Source: Faecalimonas sp. (GTDB lineage: Bacteria > Bacillota > Clostridia > Lachnospirales > Lachnospiraceae). Taken from it: a stretch of DNA of 64,000 nucleotides. Shown piece by piece: positions 35,076 through 45,429 of the stretch. The position numbers and the translations under genes were made by a program. Positions within the stretch are counted from its first letter, which is position 1, and every line of letters begins with the position of its first letter. Where the stretch lies: the NCBI GenBank assembly GCA_029264305.1, contig JARICA010000017.1, forward strand, positions 62,001-126,000. The letters are read 5' to 3'. The notes under the pieces were generated by a model. The model worked only from the letters and a program-made list of their open reading frames with translations, ran no database searches and was not told where the DNA came from.

Positions 35076-35621
35076 CTACTTATTCCTTCCGCATCCACAG
35101 CAACTCGAACAATCATTTTCATCATCCGCCACTTTATAACTATAGTTTGTCATTTTCTCCAATGCACAAATTGCTTGTGAAGATATTCCTTCCCCTACTC
35201 CTGTAAATCCAAGACCTTCTTCTGTTGTAGCTTTCACATTAATTTGATTTTCTTCAATTTGTAAAGTAGCTGCAATATTTTTTTTCATTTGCTCAATATA
35301 AGGCTTCATTTTTGGTTTTTGTGCAATAATCGTAGCATCAATATTCTCAATTATATATGCATGTTCTTCTAGTAACTTTCCAACATGTCCCAAAAGAAGA
35401 ACACTAGAAATTCCTTTATATTTTTCATCTGTATCCGGAAAATGTGTACCAATATCACCAAGTCCTGCAGCTCCTAAAAGAGCATCCATGATTGCATGAA
35501 GAAGAACATCTGCATCAGAATGACCTAAAAGACCTTTTTCATAAGGTATTTTCACTCCACCCAAAATCAGTTCTCTTTCTTCTACAAGACGATGTACGTC
35601 ATAACCCATTCCAACTCGCAT
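35076..35621 (-). CDS. ispF: 2-C-methyl-D-erythritol 2,4-cyclodiphosphate synthase with a Cys-rich tail
   Basis: IspF closes the cyclodiphosphate ring in the MEP isoprenoid pathway. The zinc site is seen in GYDVHRL near residue 7, and the substrate motifs are [18 protein letters not shown] near 33 and [10 protein letters not shown] near 60. The core ends around residue 157, but the frame continues for about 24 residues with a tail that holds four cysteines (CSSCCGCGR, 171-179). Such a tail is unusual. No ispD neighbour is present. The GNAT gene starts immediately downstream. Confidence 0.93.
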   Translation of the reverse strand: MRVGMGYDVHRLVEERELILGGVKIPYEKGLLGHSDADVLLHAIMDALLGAAGLGDIGTHFPDTDEKYKGISSVLLLGHVGKLLEEHAYIIENIDATIIAQKPKMKPYIEQMKKNIAATLQIEENQINVKATTEEGLGFTGVGEGISSQAICALEKMTNYSYKVADDENDCSSCCGCGRNK

Positions 35622-35713
35622 AGTTTTCCCTCCATTTTAATTCTAGCATTATTAATTTAATATTAACGCTTATTTTATCATATTTTCTATATCTTGCCTA
35701 GTCAAAGCAAATA

Positions 35714-35736
35714 GGCTATATGCTTAACATATAGCC
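35714..35736 (-). terminator. Stem-loop terminator after the giant surface protein gene
   Basis: A perfect 9-bp stem (35714-35722 against 35728-35736) lies 12 bases past the stop codon. The T-run is weak. Confidence 0.65.
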
Positions 35737-35747
35737 CATTTCACCTC

Positions 35748-38700
35748 TTATTTATTCATTTTTCTTCTTCTAATCACAACAGCACCAATTGCCAATGCAA
35801 AAATTCCAAAACTTGCCCACATTCCTATATGGTTCAAATCTCCTGTTTTTACTGTGTTGTTTTGTGTCCCTTGTGTATTATTCGGTTTATGATTTGATGA
35901 ATTATTTGGCTTCTCATCTGGTTTGTTATTTGGCTTTTCTTGATTTGGTTTTTTCACCAAACCTTCTATCGCCTTATCCAATCCGTTGATTGCTGCAAAC
36001 AGTTCTTCTTTTGTTGCATTTTCATTTTTTAAAATCAACTCTGCATTTTCAATTGATTTTTTTAATGCATTCACAGATTCTTCCGTACAATCATCTGTGT
36101 TTTTTCTCTTTGCCTCTTCTAATTTTTTCTCCAATTGTTTTCTCAATCCACCTAAATTTTCTTCTTTTACAAGGCCTTTATATGCTTTTTCTAAAATTAC
36201 TTTTGCATTATCCACTTCAATCTGTTGCACTTTTAAACTCGCAAGGACTTCTTGAGCTTCTTTGAGTGCTTTAGCAAATTTTTCAAAAGAATCTTTGTCA
36301 TATCCTGCCGAAGAGATATCTTTACAGCTATCTACTAACTGTTGCAATCTGCTTTTATCTACCATTCCCGCTTTCTGTTCAATTTCACCTAGTGTAAATT
36401 TCGCTTGACGAATATAACACAAATCTGTTGTTGCATTGTATCTGCCAGTATTCGGATCAACATAATTCAATGAATATTCTTTATCCCAATGTCCATATGA
36501 ATCCATAACAAATGTTCCGTTTGGTTGTACAGTAAGACCGGTATATCCTGTATCTCCTGATTTTGCATTATTTGTCCAATCCTCATCCAACAATATTCTA
36601 AATTGTCCTTCGTTTTGTTCCATTAAGTCTTCATAAGTACCAACCCAAGCAATCCAATCCCCAGCCATCCAATCATTATTCTCAATCTTTTCGTTATTAT
36701 TATAATCTAGTATAATTTCACGGAATGTTACAACAAGTCGATTACTAATTGGATCATATATTGCTTTGTGACGTTCTCCTTGAAGTGCTCCTTGTAATTC
36801 TTCTGGTTCACTCCATGTTTCCCCTTCATCATCTGAATAAAACATTAATGAACGATGTTGATGTGACTGTGTTCTCGCTAATGCAACGATTCTTTTTCCA
36901 TTAGGCGAACGGAACATCCCCACTTCGCAAATTTGCGCCGATTGCTCAATCGAACGATATTGTTTTAAATATTCTTCTGGTGTTGACCATTGTGGCTCAC
37001 CATGTTCATCAAAAGTTAAATATGTTTTGTAGTTTACAAATGTTTTACTATCATGGTAAACACCCATCCATTTATCGATAAATTTACCTGATTCATCTTT
37101 CAACTGTACAAGACTTGCCATTGCAACAGTTGAAAAGTTTTTACTTCCATCTTTTCTTGTTGGACAATATGTCTTAGATTCTGTCCATGTTTTTCCACCA
37201 TTATTAGAAACAGACATATCCCATCCACCCATTGTATTTCCATGCCATTCAGGTCGTCCTGTGATTAGTACAATCTTTTCTGATCCATCTGTCATATCTA
37301 AACGATACATCGTTGGAGTTTCCAGTGAATTTTTCCAACTTTCTGGTATAGTTGTTTTTTCTACCCATGTTTCTCCAGCATCTTCACTTATTTTCATTAC
37401 AAGTGGACCACAACCATGTCCTTTCGGATAAGCAGTAATCAATGTTTTATTATCCTTTAACATAACCATATCTGGTTGACCAAGATACTGATTGTTTTTA
37501 TCAGTTGGTTTGTCAATATCACTTTGATTTTCCTCTGGTAAAACAAACTGTGGAATTGTATAGTGTAATTTTAAATCCTTCTTTACATGAACCGTTACAT
37601 TCTCTTTGTATCCTCCAGCTTTATTTTCTACGATAATCTTTGCTACACCTTTTTTGTGTGACATAACTACGCCATCTGTATTCACACTTGCCACCTTGTC
37701 ATTTGAAGATGTGAACGTAATTGTTTTGTCATCGGAATCTGATACTAAGTCTGTTTCAATTTCATACTGTTGTCCCTCTGTTAACGTAATTTCTGTGACA
37801 GAAAGGTTTAATCCTTTTGTTTTTAATGATTCTTTTACTTCTTCTTGTGTTAGTGCACGATTATATATTTTTAAATCATCCACTTTCCCTTCAAAACCTT
37901 CTCCTCCAATAACATCAATCGGTGCATAAAAATCATTTGATTTTGTCCACTGATTTGTGGCAATCAATTTTCCGTTGATATAAAGGCACAATCCATTGTT
38001 CTTATCATTTGTCCATGTAAGATGTACCCATTGTTTTACTGGCACTTCAGATGGAAATGTCAAAACTCCTCCTGCTGTAGCATTTACATGTACACCTGCT
38101 TTTAAATTTCCTACTGCAATTTTATTATCAAAAGAGCGTTCTTTACCTTTGCTTGTTAAAACAGAGTTTCTTCCCCCTTGTTCACCTTCATCATATACCC
38201 AGTAACCTACTGTCCAATCATGATTCAAATTTTTATTTTCCTCAAAAGAAACTGTATTCCCTTTTTTAATTGCTATTGCTTTTCCTTCTTTTCCTTCTAC
38301 AAATTGAGCGCCCTGATTTGTACCATTCCGATTTCCCCATTTATCATTCACATCTTTTTCAAATGAGTAATACGATACTTGCGTTGCTTTATCAATTTCA
38401 ATTGGTTTTACATTGATATTAATTTTAGCTGTTTTTTTCGTATCTTGAAGAGAAGTCGCTGTAATTGTTACTGTTCCTGTTTTCTTTCCTGTTACTAAAC
38501 CATCTTTGGAAACGTTTGCTATTTTATTTGAAGATGTTGTCCATTTCACTTGCTTATTTAATAAATTATCTGGTTTTAATTCTGCATGAAGCTGTAATGT
38601 TTTTCCTACAGTTACATTCTGAGAAGAACCTTCTTTAATCGCAAGAGATTCCACTTTTGTTGTACCTTTTTTCTTTAATGCTTCATATTCTTTTGTTAAT

Positions 38701-41177
38701 TCAGTAATTTTTGACTTAATTGTTTTCATATCATCTGCAAGAGCATTTTTCCCTGCTTTTGTCAAATAATATTGTTTCGCATCATACTTAGGTTTAACTG
38801 TTTTTAATAAGGCATCTACTTTTGTTCCCATTGCAGTTACTTCGTTTTTCATCTGCATTAACTTGTTTACATCTCTAACACCTTCTGCCATTTTTTCTAA
38901 TCGAAGGCTAGATTTTGACACTGGATTTTGGGAATCTTTTTCATCTGGGAAAATAAGGAAACAATCCCCTGCTTCAAATGCATTATGTGTCGTATCTCGA
39001 AGCGGGTCTTTCACCCATGAATCATAGGCCCAACGAAGATACCCTTCTCCACCAACAGAATATGAATACAGCATTGTCCAATAACTTTCCCCTGGAGCAC
39101 TCAAAGAAAAATTACCTGGAATATGTCCTGTACAAGTATAGATTGTTGTTCTAAGTCCTGCCTCTTCTCTTTCCTGTCTTAATTTTTCAAACTCTGCAGG
39201 ATGTTGTTTTACAGCAATCGAACCAACATTCAAGTCATCAACACGCATTGCCATTGCTTTTTTCTCTACAAATCCATCCATAGCACCTGCTGTCTTAAAT
39301 GGTTCTCCATCTTTTCCTACAATTTTATCAATAAGATCAAAGGCTCGCATATCAAATCCACGCTCATCAATTCCGATATACGTTTCTTCTTTCCACCCTT
39401 TTTCTTCCATATGATTCATCAGATTTTTCAAAAATGCTGTCCACATATTTGTCCATTCAGATGAACCTGTCTCTAACGTTACTGTAACATTTTCCTTTTT
39501 CTTCTCATCATAATATGTCACCTTATGATTCCACGGTATAATGCTATAACATACGATTTTATCTCCAATATTCAGTTTCTTATTAAATGAAATCCATTTA
39601 TCAAAATCCGCATAATTAAATGAAAATTGTCCATTTTCCTTTTTTGTCCACTTAATCATAGAAGGAAATTTTACTGATTTTTCTCCATATGTTTGCCCAG
39701 CCCATGCATCATCTACAATTGTTGTTGTAATTGCATGTCCTCCTATAGATTTATATTTTTCCATATGTGGTTTCAAAATTTCAAAATGTTTTTGAGAAAA
39801 TGGTTCTACTCCATAATATTCAGCTACACGATATGGGTTTTGCCATAATTCAATATCAAACCCTTCTTTAAATTCCGTGGCATCTTTTAATGTAGCATCT
39901 GCCACATGCAATGTATATGTAAATGTAAGTGGAGTATTTACTTTATCTCCTTTTACAGTTACTGTTCCTGTGTAATCCCCAGCTTTTACATCCTTTGGAA
40001 CATTTACAGATAACCAAACATTCTGCAAAGTCTTAGACGGAACTGTAATTGGTGTTGTCTGATAAAGTACCTCACTTGCTTCTTTCCGATTTCCTGCTGG
40101 AAGTGGACGATTTGGATCTCCATATCCACTCATCCCCGTATAGGCTTGTACAGACTTAATAAAGGATGCTTCTATATTTTTTTTATCTATTTTAGTTCCA
40201 TTTGTAGATACAAAATCACTTACCGATACAGATACATTCTTTACCTGTGCATCTTTCGTGTATAAAGAAATTTGAGATACTGCCTTGTCATTTTTCCATG
40301 CTGAGAGATCTCCACTTACGACTTTATTCATTTTGCTTACTGTATCGTATTTATCTTCTGTAGTGTATTGTTGATTACTATCTACAATTGTTCCATCCAA
40401 TTCTGTAATTCCTTCTGTTACTTTTACCTTTACAGTAGATTTCTGCTGATCCTCTTTTGACTCTAAAGTTACTGTAGCTTCTCCAACACCTTCAGCTATC
40501 ATCTTTCCGTCCTTCGTCACACTAACTACTTTTTCATCGCTAGAAGAAAAAGCGATATTTTTCCTGTCTGCATAAGAAGGTTTTACATCAAACTCAAGTA
40601 CGCTCTCTCTTCCTTCTGCTAACGTATACTCTTTCTTCTTTGGTTCAATTGATGTCACTTTATAACGATCATGATATACAACTACTTTTCCAGCGTCAAT
40701 TTTACAATCACTTGCTTTTTCTTCTTTCTCTCCAATTGCAACTGCCTTTAGAATATGTTCTGTTTCAGATAATCCATCAAAAGTATCTATTTTTACTTCC
40801 TGTTGATTCGATGGATTATAAAGACTATATGTACCTTTCTCTACTCCATCAATAGTATATTTTACTTTTCCCATTGGGTGATTCTTCCCAGCGTATACAT
40901 CAATTTTGTGTCCGATAAACTTCACTTCATAATAAGTGGCATTTGGATTTTGTTTGTCAACAGCATTCGACCATGTGTGTACACCATCTCCTTGATCCCA
41001 CTTCCCTTGTGCAAATGTAAAAAAATTGGTATCTCCACTTTGCTTGGTATAGGGAATCACCGTCGTATATTCCTTTTTCTTTTTCACTTTTCCTTCTGCA
41101 GATACTGACATTCCACCGATTTGAACTAACATACACACGGTAAGAAAAAATGCCATCGCTTTTTTCACTTTTTTCAT
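35748..41177 (-). CDS. Giant wall-anchored glycosidase: GH123-like hexosaminidase plus sialidase-type propeller
   Basis: Counted from the ATG at 41177, the product has about 1809 residues. In order: signal peptide (1-28), a beta-sandwich (35-170), a Big_2 domain (175-255), a GH123/DUF4091-like region (300-790) with an adjacent Asp-Glu pair at about 604-605 in IGIDERGFD, a helical linker, Big_2 (845-925), LamG (930-1120), Big_2 (1125-1200), and a sialidase-like propeller (1210-1600) with three Asp boxes (SEDAGETW, SNNGGKTW, SDDEGETW). FIVAR-like helices, a Pro/Asn-rich stretch and a VKTGD sorting signal with membrane segment end it. The likely substrates are sialylated, GalNAc-containing host glycans such as mucin. 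The longer frame starts with GTG at 41207, but the ATG gives a better signal peptide. Confidence 0.88.
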   Translation of the reverse strand: MKKVKKAMAFFLTVCMLVQIGGMSVSAEGKVKKKKEYTTVIPYTKQSGDTNFFTFAQGKWDQGDGVHTWSNAVDKQNPNATYYEVKFIGHKIDVYAGKNHPMGKVKYTIDGVEKGTYSLYNPSNQQEVKIDTFDGLSETEHILKAVAIGEKEEKASDCKIDAGKVVVYHDRYKVTSIEPKKKEYTLAEGRESVLEFDVKPSYADRKNIAFSSSDEKVVSVTKDGKMIAEGVGEATVTLESKEDQQKSTVKVKVTEGITELDGTIVDSNQQYTTEDKYDTVSKMNKVVSGDLSAWKNDKAVSQISLYTKDAQVKNVSVSVSDFVSTNGTKIDKKNIEASFIKSVQAYTGMSGYGDPNRPLPAGNRKEASEVLYQTTPITVPSKTLQNVWLSVNVPKDVKAGDYTGTVTVKGDKVNTPLTFTYTLHVADATLKDATEFKEGFDIELWQNPYRVAEYYGVEPFSQKHFEILKPHMEKYKSIGGHAITTTIVDDAWAGQTYGEKSVKFPSMIKWTKKENGQFSFNYADFDKWISFNKKLNIGDKIVCYSIIPWNHKVTYYDEKKKENVTVTLETGSSEWTNMWTAFLKNLMNHMEEKGWKEETYIGIDERGFDMRAFDLIDKIVGKDGEPFKTAGAMDGFVEKKAMAMRVDDLNVGSIAVKQHPAEFEKLRQEREEAGLRTTIYTCTGHIPGNFSLSAPGESYWTMLYSYSVGGEGYLRWAYDSWVKDPLRDTTHNAFEAGDCFLIFPDEKDSQNPVSKSSLRLEKMAEGVRDVNKLMQMKNEVTAMGTKVDALLKTVKPKYDAKQYYLTKAGKNALADDMKTIKSKITELTKEYEALKKKGTTKVESLAIKEGSSQNVTVGKTLQLHAELKPDNLLNKQVKWTTSSNKIANVSKDGLVTGKKTGTVTITATSLQDTKKTAKININVKPIEIDKATQVSYYSFEKDVNDKWGNRNGTNQGAQFVEGKEGKAIAIKKGNTVSFEENKNLNHDWTVGYWVYDEGEQGGRNSVLTSKGKERSFDNKIAVGNLKAGVHVNATAGGVLTFPSEVPVKQWVHLTWTNDKNNGLCLYINGKLIATNQWTKSNDFYAPIDVIGGEGFEGKVDDLKIYNRALTQEEVKESLKTKGLNLSVTEITLTEGQQYEIETDLVSDSDDKTITFTSSNDKVASVNTDGVVMSHKKGVAKIIVENKAGGYKENVTVHVKKDLKLHYTIPQFVLPEENQSDIDKPTDKNNQYLGQPDMVMLKDNKTLITAYPKGHGCGPLVMKISEDAGETWVEKTTIPESWKNSLETPTMYRLDMTDGSEKIVLITGRPEWHGNTMGGWDMSVSNNGGKTWTESKTYCPTRKDGSKNFSTVAMASLVQLKDESGKFIDKWMGVYHDSKTFVNYKTYLTFDEHGEPQWSTPEEYLKQYRSIEQSAQICEVGMFRSPNGKRIVALARTQSHQHRSLMFYSDDEGETWSEPEELQGALQGERHKAIYDPISNRLVVTFREIILDYNNNEKIENNDWMAGDWIAWVGTYEDLMEQNEGQFRILLDEDWTNNAKSGDTGYTGLTVQPNGTFVMDSYGHWDKEYSLNYVDPNTGRYNATTDLCYIRQAKFTLGEIEQKAGMVDKSRLQQLVDSCKDISSAGYDKDSFEKFAKALKEAQEVLASLKVQQIEVDNAKVILEKAYKGLVKEENLGGLRKQLEKKLEEAKRKNTDDCTEESVNALKKSIENAELILKNENATKEELFAAINGLDKAIEGLVKKPNQEKPNNKPDEKPNNSSNHKPNNTQGTQNNTVKTGDLNHIGMWASFGIFALAIGAVVIRRRKMNK

Positions 41178-41222
41178 TTTCTTTCCCTTTCTTTTTGTAT
41201 TTTTCACATTACATTTTTATAT

Positions 41223-41251
41223 ATAGTATATATTTTATACGTTTTTAACAA
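41223..41251 (-). promoter_or_regulatory. Promoter of the giant surface protein gene
   Basis: On the minus strand TTGTTA (41246-41251) is followed after 17 bases by TACTAT (41223-41228), about 45 bases before the start codon. Confidence 0.55.
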
Positions 41252-41388
41252 TTACTTCAAGTTATTTATCATGATTTTGAATTATTTTTCATGTATTGCA
41301 GTGTATTTTTTGTTATTTTTTACTAATTTGCATACTTTTTTATATTTTGCAAACGATAAAAGAAATAACAAAAGAAAGGATTATGTGT

Positions 41389-41580
41389 ATGAAAAAAAAT
41401 ATAAAAAATGAAAAAATTATTGATTCCTACGATTATTTAGGAAATTCTGCGTCAACCAATGATTGTACTGGATTAATTCCCTCCGCACCTATTTCCAAGA
41501 GTCAACTAGAATCTTATGAAGATGTCTACCAATTTACTCCACCAAAGGTTCCTATTAAAAAATCTCCGAAAAAGAAATAA
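41389..41580 (+). CDS. Small 63-residue protein of unknown function
   Basis: The product begins MKKNIKNEKIIDSYDYLGNS and contains the stretch CTGLIPSAPIS, then ESYEDVYQFTPP and a basic, proline-rich tail. It is hydrophilic and has no membrane segment. GAAAGGA lies eight bases before the ATG at 41389; an upstream in-frame ATG at 41383 is too close to it. The frame is open from 41296, but the upstream part looks like noncoding AT-rich sequence. I recall similar short proteins in Lachnospiraceae but know no function. Confidence 0.7.
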   Translation: MKKNIKNEKIIDSYDYLGNSASTNDCTGLIPSAPISKSQLESYEDVYQFTPPKVPIKKSPKKK

Positions 41581-41585
41581 CAAAA

Positions 41586-41615
41586 AAAGAGATTGCACAA
41601 CTGTACAATCTCTTT
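41586..41615. terminator. Bidirectional terminator between the 63-residue gene and tRNA-Met
   Basis: A 10-bp stem (41586-41595 against 41606-41615) is followed on the minus strand by seven T. Confidence 0.85.
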
Positions 41616-41617
41616 GA

Positions 41618-41691
41618 TAGCGGGAACTGGATTCGAACCAGCGACACTACGGGTATGAACCGTATGCTCTAGCCAACTGAGCTATCCCGCC
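41618..41691 (-). tRNA. tRNA-Met (anticodon CAT, elongator type)
   Basis: The 74-base cloverleaf has the acceptor stem GGCGGGA/TCCCGCT and loop TTCATAC with anticodon CAU. The first pair is G-U rather than the C-A mismatch of initiator tRNA, so this is the elongator form. CCA is not encoded. Ile2 (lysidine-modified CAU) is the alternative but fits less well. Confidence 0.9.
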
Positions 41692-41726
41692 ATATTTTAT
41701 TGTTTGCAACTCAAACCTGCTTCGCT

Positions 41727-41756
41727 ATTATACTATTATATTTATAGAATTGTCAA
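41727..41756 (-). promoter_or_regulatory. Promoter of tRNA-Met
   Basis: On the minus strand perfect TTGACA (41751-41756) and TATAAT (41727-41732) are spaced by 18 bases. Confidence 0.85.
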
Positions 41757-41787
41757 CACTTTTTTTTACTTTTTTTATTTTTAATGA

Positions 41788-41832
41788 GATTTGCCAAAAC
41801 AAACTCGACTATTCGAATTGTTTTGGCAAATC
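41788..41832. other. Long stem-loop after gdhA
   Basis: A perfect 15-bp stem (41788-41802 against 41818-41832) lies about 20 bases past the gdhA stop. It is likely the gdhA terminator or a 3' stabiliser, though neither strand has a good U-run. Confidence 0.6.
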
Positions 41833-41853
41833 CTTTATCTTACAGAAACTATA

Positions 41854-43200
<1,347 letters not shown>

Positions 43201-43213
43201 CTAATTCAAAATC

Positions 43214-43241
43214 AGCCGTGCAGACTGTATTCTGTACGGCT
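43214..43241. other. Leader hairpin upstream of gdhA
   Basis: An 11-bp stem with one G-U pair (43214-43224 against 43231-43241) lies inside the 5' leader of gdhA, close to its ribosome binding site. On the plus strand it is followed by TTTTGGGTTTTT and would look like a terminator, but there is no gene upstream on that strand. Confidence 0.5.
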
Positions 43242-43263
43242 TTTGGGTTTTTAGCACTTTATT

Positions 43264-43292
43264 AGTATAATGTATTATCTTGTGAAATTCAA
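43264..43292 (-). promoter_or_regulatory. SigA-type promoter of gdhA
   Basis: On the minus strand TTGAAT (43287-43292) and TATACT (43264-43269) are spaced by 17 bases. Confidence 0.75.
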
Positions 43293-43407
43293 GAATTATT
43301 TTTTTAATGAAATCTTTATACCATACTGTTTTTCTTTATACTCTTTTAATTATTAAACTCTTATTATTTATATGATTTGACTATTTTTAGTAAAGAGGTA
43401 ATTTATT

Positions 43408-44769
43408 ATGTCAACTATACATAAAGTTCAAAATTATTTTCTTCATCTTTCTCCGATGAAGATTCTTTTATTTGGGTATTGTACGATTATCTTAATTGGT
43501 TCCTGCCTTTTAAGCCTCCCTATTGCTGTACGTCAGCCACAAGATGCAAATTTCTTTACAGGATTTTTTACCGCAACTTCGGCAACTTGCGTAACAGGGT
43601 TAATTAAAGTTGATACGTATACACATTGGTCTTTTTTTGGACAAGTTGTTATTCTTGGTCTAATACAAGTAGGTGGAATTGGCTTTATGACGCTTTGCAT
43701 TTCCATTATGACCATTACTAAAAGAAAAATTGGCCTTGTATCTCGTTCATTGATGCAAAATTCTGTATCCGCACCACAAATTGGTGGAATTGTTAAAATG
43801 ACACGTTTTATTATAATAGGTACATTCCTTATTGAAGGGATTGGTGCAATTTTACTTTCTTTCCATTTTTGTTCATTGTTTGGACTAAAAAAAGGGATTT
43901 GGTATTCTATATTTCACAGCATTTCAGCTTTTTGTAATGCTGGATTTGATTTAATGGGAACTGTACAACCATTCTCTTCTTTAACCGGAGAGGTTGGAAA
44001 TTGGTATGTAAATATTATTATAATGTTACTTATTATCATCGGAGGACTCGGTTTCTTTGTATGGCATGATATTCTTACAACAAAATGGCATTTTCATAAA
44101 ATGCATTTACATACAAAACTTGTATTGTCTGTAAGTATTTTCTTAATTATAGGAGGTGGTTTACTCCTATTTGTTTGCGAGCAAGGTACTCCAATGTTTG
44201 AAAAACTCTCTTTATCAGAACAATTGGCTGCTTCAAGTTTTCAATCTGTTAGTTCAAGAACTGCAGGATTTAATACCATTGATCTTGCTAGCCTCACACA
44301 AACAGGACGATTTATTATGATTCTCCTCATGCTTGTGGGTGGTTCACCTGGATCAACTGCTGGTGGAATTAAAACAACTACTTTTGCTGTACTTTTCCTT
44401 TCTGTTCTTACTACGTTTCGTAATCGCAAATCTACGGAGATTTTCGGAAGACGTTTGGAGGATTGTATTACAAGAAAAGCTACTTGTGTGTTTATTTTAT
44501 ACATTACCCTTTCTCTATCGATAGGAATGTTCATTTCCCGTATAGAAGGAATAAATTTGCTAGATTCTCTTTTTGAAAGCGTATCTGCTATTGCAACAGT
44601 AGGTTTAACAACAGGAATAACTCCTGGATTGAGTACTCTTTCTCACAGCCTACTTGCCTTTTTAATGATATTCGGAAGAGTTGGCTCATTAACAATGCTT
44701 TTAGCATTTTCATTTACAAAAAAACAAGCACCTTCAACATCGCCGTTGGAGAAAATTCAAATTGGATAA
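43408..44769 (+). CDS. ktrB: Potassium uptake channel subunit (KtrB/TrkH family)
   Basis: The 453-residue membrane protein has the four-fold M1-P-M2 repeat of Trk/Ktr channels. Selectivity loops are visible as TSATCVTGL near residue 55, AFCNAGFD near 175, SSRTAGFNTID near 280 and ATVGLTTGI near 395. It forms the membrane pore of a Na+-dependent K+ uptake system with the ring protein KtrA. AGAGGTAA precedes the ATG. ktrA follows after 15 bases. No c-di-AMP riboswitch was seen in the upstream region. Confidence 0.93.
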   Translation: MSTIHKVQNYFLHLSPMKILLFGYCTIILIGSCLLSLPIAVRQPQDANFFTGFFTATSATCVTGLIKVDTYTHWSFFGQVVILGLIQVGGIGFMTLCISIMTITKRKIGLVSRSLMQNSVSAPQIGGIVKMTRFIIIGTFLIEGIGAILLSFHFCSLFGLKKGIWYSIFHSISAFCNAGFDLMGTVQPFSSLTGEVGNWYVNIIIMLLIIIGGLGFFVWHDILTTKWHFHKMHLHTKLVLSVSIFLIIGGGLLLFVCEQGTPMFEKLSLSEQLAASSFQSVSSRTAGFNTIDLASLTQTGRFIMILLMLVGGSPGSTAGGIKTTTFAVLFLSVLTTFRNRKSTEIFGRRLEDCITRKATCVFILYITLSLSIGMFISRIEGINLLDSLFESVSAIATVGLTTGITPGLSTLSHSLLAFLMIFGRVGSLTMLLAFSFTKKQAPSTSPLEKIQIG

Positions 44770-44784
44770 TGGAGTGAATATATT

Positions 44785-45429
44785 ATGAAATCTATTTTAG
44801 TTATTGGACTTGGGCGTTTTGGTCGCCATATGACAAAAAAATTTATTGAGGAAGGAAACTCTGTCCTTGCTATCGAAAAGAATGAAGAACGTGCAGATAA
44901 CGCTATTGATATTTTAAATGATATTCAAATTGCAGATGCTACAAACGAATCTTTTATTAAATCTTTAGGCATAAATAACTTTGATTTATGTGTTGTTGCC
45001 ATCGGTGATAATTTTCAAAGTGCTTTGGAAATCACAGTTCTTTTGAAAGATTTTGGAGCAAAATACATTCTAGCACGTGCTTGTCGTGATGTGCATCGTA
45101 AACTATTACTTAGAAACGGAGCTGACCATGTTGTTTACGCCGAACGAGAAATGGCTGAACGTCTTGCAATAAAATATGGTTCCAAAAATATTTTCGACTA
45201 CATTGAACTCACACCAGATACAGCCATATGTGAAATAGCTGTCCCAGCAAACTGGATTGGTAAAAGCATCGTTGAAAAAGCAATCCGAAATCGTTATAAC
45301 ATCAGCATCCTTGCAACAAAAAAAGAGGGTGAAATATTCCCTCTTCCTCATCCTGAACATATTTTCACTAAAGGTGAAACTTTAATTATTATGGGGCACA
45401 AAAAAGTAATTCATTCATTTACTTACTAA
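44785..45429 (+). CDS. ktrA: Potassium uptake regulatory subunit (KtrA/TrkA family)
   Basis: The 214-residue cytoplasmic protein has an RCK_N domain with the nucleotide-binding VIGLGRFGRHM near residue 5, IADATNESFIKSL near 50 and ILARACRDVHRKLL near 93. An RCK_C domain follows from about 130, the part that binds c-di-AMP in other species. GGAGTG precedes the ATG. It forms an operon with ktrB. Its last 11 bases overlap the 3' end of the opposite-strand response regulator. Confidence 0.93.
   Translation: MKSILVIGLGRFGRHMTKKFIEEGNSVLAIEKNEERADNAIDILNDIQIADATNESFIKSLGINNFDLCVVAIGDNFQSALEITVLLKDFGAKYILARACRDVHRKLLLRNGADHVVYAEREMAERLAIKYGSKNIFDYIELTPDTAICEIAVPANWIGKSIVEKAIRNRYNISILATKKEGEIFPLPHPEHIFTKGETLIIMGHKKVIHSFTY

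Noticed and set aside
35986..36265. Two overlapping plus-strand frames of about 90 codons
   Set aside because: Both are antisense to the helical C-terminal region of the giant surface protein and have no start signals.
43214..43252. A plus-strand intrinsic terminator upstream of gdhA
   Set aside because: The nearest plus-strand gene upstream is the 63-residue frame, which has its own terminator before tRNA-Met; a gdhA leader hairpin explains the stem better.
43293..43407. A c-di-AMP riboswitch before ktrB
   Set aside because: The upstream region is only about 115 bases and shows no conserved stems of that class.
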